Positions 56,922 through 64,000 of a stretch of 64,000 nucleotides of DNA are shown here, piece after piece. Under the pieces are notes generated by a model, which was not told where the DNA came from, searched no databases, and worked only from the letters and a program-made list of their open reading frames with translations. The position numbers were made by a program, and so were the translations under genes. The first letter of the stretch is position 1. The number at the start of each line of letters is the position of its first letter. The stretch is from Bacteroidota bacterium (lineage in GTDB: Bacteria > Bacteroidota > Bacteroidia > Flavobacteriales_F > PHOS-HE28): positions 50,800 to 114,799 of the forward strand of contig JACTMO010000075.1 of NCBI GenBank assembly GCA_014584605.1. Reading direction: 5' to 3'.

Positions 56922-59222
56922 TCAGGCGGCCAGGGGCACGGGGCGGCGGCGCAGGACGTACATCAACAGCAGCGGCAGCAACAGCAGCTCGCTCAGCAGG
57001 GCCACCGCCAGGGTGATGCTGATCAGCAGGCCCATGTAGTGGACGCTGGCGAGCTCCGAAGCCGTGAGGGTGATGAAGCCCGCGCACAGCATCAGGCTCA
57101 TCACGATCACCGCCTTGCCTCCGCTGAGGTAGGTGCGTTTCATGGCGTAGGCCAGGGTGCGGCCCCGGGCCAGTTCGATCCGCAGTTTCCCCAGCAGGTG
57201 GACGGTGTCGTCCACGGCGATGCCGAACGCGTTGCTGAAGATGATGGCCGTGCTCACCTTCAGGTCGATGCCCGCCAGGCCCATGAACCCTGCGACGACC
57301 ACCAGGGGCAGCACGTTGGGCAGCAGGGCCACCAGCACCATGCGGGGTTCGCGGAACAGCAGGGCCATCAGCGCGGCGATGAGCAGGAAGCTGAGCCCCA
57401 GGCTCACGAGCATCTGTTCGCTCAGGCGCTCGTTGTTCCGGTCGATCAGAAAGGCCATGCCGGTCTGATGGAAGTCCACGGCCGGGGTCGGGCCCAGACC
57501 ATCGATCAGGTCTTGAAGGGCGGCGTTCTTCATCCGGTGCACCGCACCGCCCGCATCCACCGTTCGCCCGCTGAGGCGCGCACGGCGTCCGTCGGGTGCG
57601 GCGATGCTGGCCAGTCCGCGCCGGCCGGCCATGCTGCGGGCGAGGCGGGTGAGGCGGTCGGTATCGGCCCGGTCGTCGGGCAGCCGATAATGGGAGGGGT
57701 CCCCGCCATGAAAGGCCATGTTGGCCGCGCGCACCACGGTCACCGGGCTGGTGATGTGGTGTACGCCGTAGCTCCGCTCCAGGTGGTCCTGGACCAGGGC
57801 CGTGCGCCGCAGCACCTCGTGGTCCCACACGCTCAGCGTGCTGTCGCGTACCACGATCTCCAGGTCGAAGGGACGCACACCGCCGAACTGCTGCTCGAAC
57901 CACAGGAAGCTCTGCTTGCCGGGGTCGCTGTCGGGCAGGTCCTCCAGCAGCTGGTTGTCCACCTTGATGCGGGGGATGAGCATCGCGCAGGCCATGGTCA
58001 CCGCCGCAGCGGCGAGCAGCACCGTGCGTCGGCGGCGCAGCACGGTGCGCAGCAGGGCGTGCACGGCGCGGTCCCACACCGATGCGCGCACCGCGCGTTG
58101 GGGCGGCACGGGGGTGGGCACCAGCACCAGCACGGCGGGCAGCATGACGAAGGCCAGGGCATAGGCCAGGAAGACCCCCATCGCCGTGAAGAGACCGAAC
58201 TCGCTCATGGGCTTGATGCCGCTGGTGACCAGGGTGGCGTAGCCGATGGCCGTGGTGAGCATGGTGATGAAGGTGCTCAGGCCCACCTCGTGCAGCGTGA
58301 TCGCCAGGGCCTGTGTCCGCGGTCGCCCTTCGCGCAAGGCCTCGATATAGCGTTCGATGAGGTGGACCGCATCGCTCATGCCGACCACGAAGAGGATGGA
58401 CGGCAGCAGCATGGTGAGGATGCTGAGCGGTTTCCCGAAGGCGGTCATCAACGCCACCTGCCACAGCGCGGTGAGGGTCACCACGCCCAGCGGGACGAGC
58501 ACGCCCCAGACGGTGCGGAAGGCGAGGGCGAGGAAGAGGGTGACCAGCAGGGCCGAGGCCAGCAGGAAGGTCCACAGTTCGCGGGACATCAGCCGCAGGA
58601 TGTGGTGCTGGCCGTGGATCCGACCCGCGCGATGCACCGTGTCCAGGCCGCTCGCGGAGACCGCGACCTCGATGCGGTGCAGCAGGCTGTCGCTGCGGGC
58701 CTTGCTGAGGCCTTGTGCGGTGTGCATCACCAGCAGCAGGGCATCGCCGCGCTGGTTCACCAGGGGGGAGGCCACGGGGTCCATCCGCAGGCGCAGGCTG
58801 TCCGCGGCCAGGGTGCTGTCGTGGTCCAGCCGCAGCACCGGCACCTCGAACATCCCGGCGGCCGTCCATCGCGGCAGGCGCAGCCGTGTGGGCGACACTA
58901 CGCGCCGTACATCGGGCAGCGCGGCCAGCTTCGCCGTCAGGCTGTCCACCCGGCGCAGCAGGTCGATGTTGAACACCGAGGGCTGGTGGCCGATGCCCAG
59001 CAGCACGTACTCGTTGTCGTGGCCGAAGCGGGCGCGGAAGTCCAGGTAGCGCGCCAGCTCGGGGTCGTCCTCCGGAAAGAACTTCTCGAAGTCATGGTCC
59101 GTGCGCACATGGGGCAGGGTGAACAGCGCCGGCACGGTGAGCAGTGCCAGCAGCAGCAACACCAGGCGGGCGTTGCGAGGGGTGAGCAACCGCTCGATGC
59201 GCTGGGTCCGCGGCCGGTCCAT
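56922..59222 (-). CDS. MMPL/RND family transporter
   Basis: Two repeats of multi-TM RND architecture; LTMLLPSILFVVGMSDAVHLIERYIEALREG, FSNAFGIAVDDTVHLLGKLRIELARG. Confidence 0.9.
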   Translation of the reverse strand: MDRPRTQRIERLLTPRNARLVLLLLALLTVPALFTLPHVRTDHDFEKFFPEDDPELARYLDFRARFGHDNEYVLLGIGHQPSVFNIDLLRRVDSLTAKLAALPDVRRVVSPTRLRLPRWTAAGMFEVPVLRLDHDSTLAADSLRLRMDPVASPLVNQRGDALLLVMHTAQGLSKARSDSLLHRIEVAVSASGLDTVHRAGRIHGQHHILRLMSRELWTFLLASALLVTLFLALAFRTVWGVLVPLGVVTLTALWQVALMTAFGKPLSILTMLLPSILFVVGMSDAVHLIERYIEALREGRPRTQALAITLHEVGLSTFITMLTTAIGYATLVTSGIKPMSEFGLFTAMGVFLAYALAFVMLPAVLVLVPTPVPPQRAVRASVWDRAVHALLRTVLRRRRTVLLAAAAVTMACAMLIPRIKVDNQLLEDLPDSDPGKQSFLWFEQQFGGVRPFDLEIVVRDSTLSVWDHEVLRRTALVQDHLERSYGVHHITSPVTVVRAANMAFHGGDPSHYRLPDDRADTDRLTRLARSMAGRRGLASIAAPDGRRARLSGRTVDAGGAVHRMKNAALQDLIDGLGPTPAVDFHQTGMAFLIDRNNERLSEQMLVSLGLSFLLIAALMALLFREPRMVLVALLPNVLPLVVVAGFMGLAGIDLKVSTAIIFSNAFGIAVDDTVHLLGKLRIELARGRTLAYAMKRTYLSGGKAVIVMSLMLCAGFITLTASELASVHYMGLLISITLAVALLSELLLLPLLLMYVLRRRPVPLAA

Positions 59223-59296
59223 GAACAGGGGGATGGGGATGCCGAGCGGCAAAGGTGGGGGCTGTCCGCTTGCGGCACGGCTAACTTTGGGCGCCG

Positions 59297-61438
59297 ATGG
59301 ACAGCAGGTGCGCGCGGGCCCTTGCACTGGCGTTCGCTCTGGGGACGGCCCTGGGCGCCATGGCGGGTAGGTTGGAGAAGGCGTTCGAGGCCCTCCGCGT
59401 GCACGACTATTTCCTGGCGCGAAAGCTCTTCCAGGGGCAGGTGGCGCGGCAGCCCGCAGCGGCCTGGTACGGGTTGAGCATCATCACCGGGCGGGCGGAC
59501 AACCCCTTCCACCAGCCCGATTCGGCCTATACCTATCTGCTGCGCGCCGAAGCGGCCTACGCGCAGAGCGACGCGCGTACCCGCGAGCGCATTCGACCCC
59601 TGGGGGTGGACACCGAGGCCCTGGCCGCACAGCGGAAGTACCTGCACGGGCTGGCCTGGGACCTGGCGCGGACGGCCAACACGCTGGAAGGGTACGACCG
59701 GTTCGTGCAGCGTTATCCGATGGCCGAACAGGCCGCGGACGCACGAGCGGTGCGCGACCACCTGGCCTTCCAGCAGGCCCGCGAAAACAACACGGCCGCG
59801 GCCTACGCTGCCTTCCTGGCCGCCTACCCCGGTGCACGACAGGTGTACGAGGCCCGCGGTCGCCTGGAGGAGGCGGTGTTCCGCGAGAGCACGGCGGACA
59901 GCAGCATCGCCTCCTACGAACGCTTCATCGCCACCCATGGCGAAAGCCCGTACGTCAAGCAGGCCGAGGATGCCATCTACAGGCTGAGCACACCACGGCG
60001 CGGACGCGAGGAGCTGCGCGCCTTCATCGCGGCGCACCCCCGCAACCACAACGTGCCCGAGGCCTGGCGCGAACTGTACGCCACCTATGTCCGCGAGCTG
60101 GACCCGGCGGCCATCACCCGCTTCCTGCAGGAGAACCCGGACTATCCGTTCATCCAGGAACTGAGCGAGGACTATCGCGTGGCCAGCCTGGTGCTGCTGC
60201 CTTTCCGCCAGGACGGGGCCTGGGGCTACATCGACGATCAGGGCGTGGAGCGCATCAAGGCCGGCTTCGAATGGGTGGAGCCGTTCCATAACGGACTGGC
60301 GCTCGTGGGCCGTGACGGACGCACGGGAACGGTGAACAAGAGCGGCCGGGAGATCATCCCCGTGGAATACGACGAGGTGTCCGACCTCAGCGAGGGCGTG
60401 GCGGTGGTGGAGCGTGCCGGTCGTGTGGGGGTCATGGACCGCAACGGTGAACTGGTGGTGCCCATGCGCTACGAGGATGTCGGCGAGCAGCGGGAGGGCC
60501 TGGCCTATGCCGCCCTCGGAGGGCGATACGGCTACATCGATGCACGGGGCCATACGGCCATCCCGTTCACCTTCGACCGCACCGGCACCTTCCACGGCGG
60601 GCTGGCGGTGGTGGAACGCGAAGGACGCAGCGGGGTGATCGATACCCGCGGCAACGTGGTGGTCCCCTTCGTGCACGACTGGATCGAGGGCTTCGACCGC
60701 GGCGTCTCGCGGGTGCGGCGCGACGGGCGCATGGGCCTGCTGGGACCCTTCGGCGACACGGTGCTCGCTCCCGTGCACGACCACGTGGGCAGCTTCACCG
60801 GTGGCCCCGCCCTGGTGGTGGACGGCGACCGCTGCGGCTACGTGGACAGGTCCGGCCGGTGGGTGGTGCCGCAGGAGCTGGAAGTCGCCGAGGGCGTCAT
60901 CACCTGGGGCGACTTCCGCAACGGCGTGGCCGAAGTGCAGGTCAAGGGACGTCGCGGGGCCATCGACAGCACGGGCCGCTTCATCATCCCGGCGCAGTAC
61001 GCCGACGTGGGTGGCTATGCCCACGGCCTCATCCCCGTGCGCAAGAAGACGAAGTGGGCGTACGTGGACCGCATGGACCGACCGGTGACCGAGGCCCGGT
61101 ACGACCAGGCCTGGCCCTTGGTGGAAGGGCTTGGTCGTGTGGTGGTCGATGGCCGCTGGGGTGCGATCGACAGCACCGGCCGGGAGGTGGTGCCGCCCCG
61201 CTACGAGGCCATGGCCGACGCGGCCTACGGCCTGTTGGTGCTGCAGCAGGACGGCCGCGCCGGGGCCGTGGACGCCCAGGGCCGGATGCGCGTGCCCGCA
61301 GCGTTCGACAAGGTGGTGCCGATGGGCCAGGACCTGGTCCGGGTGGAGCGTGCGGACCGACTGGCCTACTTCAGGCCCTCGACCGGGCACATGATCTGGA
61401 AGGAGGAAGGCTTCGACGTGACGCGCTCAGCGCAATAG
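59297..61438 (+). CDS. WG-repeat protein with N-terminal TPR-like region
   Basis: Multiple WG-type repeats (WGYIDDQGVERIKAGFEWVEPFHNGLALV, YGYIDARGHTAIPFTFD, WGAIDSTGREVVPPRYEAM). Confidence 0.9.
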   Translation: MDSRCARALALAFALGTALGAMAGRLEKAFEALRVHDYFLARKLFQGQVARQPAAAWYGLSIITGRADNPFHQPDSAYTYLLRAEAAYAQSDARTRERIRPLGVDTEALAAQRKYLHGLAWDLARTANTLEGYDRFVQRYPMAEQAADARAVRDHLAFQQARENNTAAAYAAFLAAYPGARQVYEARGRLEEAVFRESTADSSIASYERFIATHGESPYVKQAEDAIYRLSTPRRGREELRAFIAAHPRNHNVPEAWRELYATYVRELDPAAITRFLQENPDYPFIQELSEDYRVASLVLLPFRQDGAWGYIDDQGVERIKAGFEWVEPFHNGLALVGRDGRTGTVNKSGREIIPVEYDEVSDLSEGVAVVERAGRVGVMDRNGELVVPMRYEDVGEQREGLAYAALGGRYGYIDARGHTAIPFTFDRTGTFHGGLAVVEREGRSGVIDTRGNVVVPFVHDWIEGFDRGVSRVRRDGRMGLLGPFGDTVLAPVHDHVGSFTGGPALVVDGDRCGYVDRSGRWVVPQELEVAEGVITWGDFRNGVAEVQVKGRRGAIDSTGRFIIPAQYADVGGYAHGLIPVRKKTKWAYVDRMDRPVTEARYDQAWPLVEGLGRVVVDGRWGAIDSTGREVVPPRYEAMADAAYGLLVLQQDGRAGAVDAQGRMRVPAAFDKVVPMGQDLVRVERADRLAYFRPSTGHMIWKEEGFDVTRSAQ

Positions 61439-64000
61439 CGTCACGTGCCCGACGAGGCGCTCCTGCCGCACCCCGTCCCGGTTCAGGGCCTTGTAACGCA
61501 GCACCCAGGGATACACCCCGTCCGGCGCTGGCGCACCATCCACATGGCCGTCCCAGGTGAGGTCGGGGAGCTCGCGCACCGCGATGCGTTCACCCCAGCG
61601 GTCGAAGACCTCCAGCGTTGCGCCCAGGATATGGCCGACCACGCTCGGCGCGAACACGTCGTTCAGACCGTCCCCGTCCGGGGTGAAGGCGTTGGGCACA
61701 TGGATGTACGGGCCGCAATCGGCGGCCACCACCCATACGCTGTCGGTGACCGCAGCGCAAGCACCCGTCACGGTGGCCCAGTACAGACCGGGCAGGTTGA
61801 CCACCAGCGTACTTCCCGCATCCCCCGTGCTCCACTGCACGGCTCCCGAGGCCAGGGCCTCCAGCACCACCTGCTCGCCCTCGCAGACCTCCACGTCCCT
61901 GCCCAGCTCAAGCACGGGGTCGGGCACGGTGCTCAGGACGATGCTCTCGGCGTACGGACAGCCCTGGTAGGTGCCGTTGAGGGTGATGGTCCCCGGCTGG
62001 CTTACCAGCAGGGTGTCCCCGCTTTCGAAGGTGGACCAGCTGGGGTCGGCGAGCCCCGTGGGTGCGACCAGGACCAACGTGTCGTCCGCGCACAGCACGG
62101 CATCGTCTCCCAAGGCGTTCAGCGGAACGGGCACCACGCTCACCGATGCCGAGTCCTGAAGCGTGCAACCGGCCAGGCTCACGCTCACCGTCACGGGCCC
62201 CGCCGTGCTCGTGGTCCAGGAGGCCGACCCACTGCCGTCGGGCCAGAGGATGGACGCGCCGGGCACAGTGAGGGTGAAGGTGTGGGTGCTGCCCGGGCAG
62301 AGCGTCACGTCCGGCCCCAGGTCCACGGTGCCCAGGTCGATGAAGGTGGCCGTGATGCTGTCCGTGGCCATGCATCCGTTGCTGGTCGCGTCGATCCAGT
62401 AGGTGCCCGAAGTGCTGATGGTGAGCGAAGGCTGCGTGCTCCCCGTGCTCCACAGCACCGAGGCGTTGCCCACGGCAGGGGCCAGCGCCAGGGTCGCACC
62501 GGCGCAAAGCGTGGTGTCCGGACCCAGGTACACGTCCGGGTAGGGGTACACCGCGAGGTTCATGGAATCGGTGGCGGTGCAGCCGTTCAGGTCCACCACC
62601 ACGCTTAAGGTGCCTGGGCTGCTTGAGCTGAAGAAGGCGGAGGTGCTGCCGTCCTGCCACAGGTAGGTGGCGCCGGGCTGGAAGACGTTCAGGGTGAGCA
62701 CCTCGAACTCGCAGAGGCTCACGTCCGGTCCCAGGTCCACCACGGGAAGCGGAACCACGGACACCAGGGCCGAATCGCTGGCCGAGCAAGGTCCCAGGCT
62801 CACGGTCACGGACACCGTGGTCGCGGTGGTGGTGCTGAAGGAGGGCCCGGAGGAACCGTCGTGCCACAGGTAGGAGGCACCCGGGTTGGAGACGTCGAAG
62901 ACCGCAGCCGTGCCATCGCACACGGTGAGGTCAGCGCCGAGGTCGACCACCGGAACGGGCAGGAAGGTGAGCGTGATGCTGTCGCCGACCGCACAGGCGC
63001 CTTGGGTCACCTGCACCCAGTAGGTGCCGCCGGTGGTGGCCGGCAGGGTGGGGCCGTTGCTCCCGTCGCTCCAGAGATAACTGGCACCGGGCAGGGTGGC
63101 ATCGAGGACCAGGGTGCTCCCTGCGCACAGCACCGCGTCAGGTCCGAGGTTCACGGCCGATGGCGTGGCCACCAGCACGGTGATCGCATCCTGTGCCGTA
63201 CAGCCGTTCGCACCGGTCACCGTGGCCGCATAGGTGCCCGCACCGGTCACGGTGTAGGTCCAGGCCGTCGAGCCGTCCTGCCACAGCACGCCGGCACCGG
63301 CGCCGGTGAGGTCGAACTGCAGCGCCTCACCCGGGCACAACGTGGTGTCGTTGCCCAACTCCAGCACGGGGGCGGGCATGGCCGTGAGCACCACGGCATC
63401 GGAAGCGGAACAACTGCCCAGGCTGACGGTCACCGCATAGTTGCCGGGGATCGTTGCGTTGAAGGTGGCCGCCGTGCTGCCGTCCTGCCAGAGGTAGGTG
63501 GCACCGGCCACCGTGGCATCGAGCAGCTGGGAGGCTCCGGGGCACAGTCCGAGGTCGGGCCCCAGGTCCACCACCGGTGCAAGAGCCACCGTGAGCACAA
63601 AGCTGTCCGAAGCGCTGCATCCGTTGGCTGTGACGGTGACGCTGTACAGGCCGGCCGTGCCCACCGTGCGGGTGGCGCCGGTGCTGCCGTCGTCCCAGAG
63701 GTAGCTGCATCCGGTACAACTGGCGTCCAGGGTCCATTGGTCGCCCGTGCAGATGCTCAGGTCCGGACCGAGGTCCACCACAGGTGCCGGGTTCACCAGC
63801 ACGTTAACGGCATCGGTTCCGGTGCAGCCGTTCACGGTGACGTCCACGCTGTAGGTGCCCGCTGCGCTGATGGTCCGCGTGGCGCCGGTACTGCCGTCGT
63901 CCCAGAGGTAGGTGGCGCCGGGCGTGGTGGCATCGAGCGTGGCTTGGTCACCCGCACAAAGGCTCAGGTCGGGGCCGAGGTTCACTACGGGCAGCGGGTT
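61427..64000 (-). CDS. Repeat protein with gliding-motility-associated (T9SS type B) C-terminal domain (5' end beyond the window)
   Basis: About 11 repeats of LGPD-LC-G...YLW.DGST...G.Y.V.V; C-terminal HVPNAFTPDGDGLNDVFAPSV...LEVFDRWGERI. Confidence 0.93.
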   Translation of the reverse strand, partial: NPLPVVNLGPDLSLCAGDQATLDATTPGATYLWDDGSTGATRTISAAGTYSVDVTVNGCTGTDAVNVLVNPAPVVDLGPDLSICTGDQWTLDASCTGCSYLWDDGSTGATRTVGTAGLYSVTVTANGCSASDSFVLTVALAPVVDLGPDLGLCPGASQLLDATVAGATYLWQDGSTAATFNATIPGNYAVTVSLGSCSASDAVVLTAMPAPVLELGNDTTLCPGEALQFDLTGAGAGVLWQDGSTAWTYTVTGAGTYAATVTGANGCTAQDAITVLVATPSAVNLGPDAVLCAGSTLVLDATLPGASYLWSDGSNGPTLPATTGGTYWVQVTQGACAVGDSITLTFLPVPVVDLGADLTVCDGTAAVFDVSNPGASYLWHDGSSGPSFSTTTATTVSVTVSLGPCSASDSALVSVVPLPVVDLGPDVSLCEFEVLTLNVFQPGATYLWQDGSTSAFFSSSSPGTLSVVVDLNGCTATDSMNLAVYPYPDVYLGPDTTLCAGATLALAPAVGNASVLWSTGSTQPSLTISTSGTYWIDATSNGCMATDSITATFIDLGTVDLGPDVTLCPGSTHTFTLTVPGASILWPDGSGSASWTTSTAGPVTVSVSLAGCTLQDSASVSVVPVPLNALGDDAVLCADDTLVLVAPTGLADPSWSTFESGDTLLVSQPGTITLNGTYQGCPYAESIVLSTVPDPVLELGRDVEVCEGEQVVLEALASGAVQWSTGDAGSTLVVNLPGLYWATVTGACAAVTDSVWVVAADCGPYIHVPNAFTPDGDGLNDVFAPSVVGHILGATLEVFDRWGERIAVRELPDLTWDGHVDGAPAPDGVYPWVLRYKALNRDGVRQERLVGHVTLLR

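Noticed and set aside
57039-59477. 812-aa plus-strand ORF opposite the MMPL gene, and similar ORFs at 20877..23366, 32954..35110, 43650..46124 and 58937..61390
   Set aside because: All are antisense to well-supported genes and show no domain signal; GC-skewed third positions suppress stop codons in the opposite frame
1-64000. tRNA, rRNA or complete insertion sequence
   Set aside because: No tRNA-like cloverleaf, rRNA-like stretch, or transposase-like ORF was recognised on either strand by eye; a tRNAscan/Infernal run would be needed to exclude small ncRNAs

Overview
High-GC window (estimated by eye at roughly two-thirds G+C), most likely from a Bacteroidota / Flavobacteriales-like genome: several proteins have type IX secretion (T9SS) type A or gliding-motility C-terminal domains, and TAnnTTTG-like promoter boxes are common. 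About 45 protein genes can be supported. Most are housekeeping or envelope genes (pepD, malic enzyme, aroC, nhaD, nhaA, AsmA-like, OmpA, TerC, rimK, MMPL, LemA/TPM, DUF2207). The region at about 7.7-23.3 kb is accessory. It holds a PIN/antitoxin pair, a decayed nucleotidyltransferase toxin-antitoxin remnant, a DUF4143 ATPase, and a type I restriction locus ordered hsdR - fic - hsdM::hsdS fusion, with a repeated TGTAAAGAT motif upstream of fic. The main non-routine observations are: (1) a 166-bp near-palindromic element present in three copies at gene 3' ends, one of which supplies the rimK stop codon; (2) an intact lemA-DUF2207 operon bracketed by the 5' and 3' stubs of a second, diverged copy of the same operon, with the ATPase and TA genes in between; (3) -7 promoter boxes only 2-7 nt upstream of many start codons, suggesting leaderless mRNAs; (4) a dockerin-like C-terminal module shared by two otherwise unrelated secreted proteins; (5) a 9-bp coding minisatellite inside the methylase domain of the HsdM::HsdS fusion. 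All family assignments come from reading translated motifs; no database search was run.
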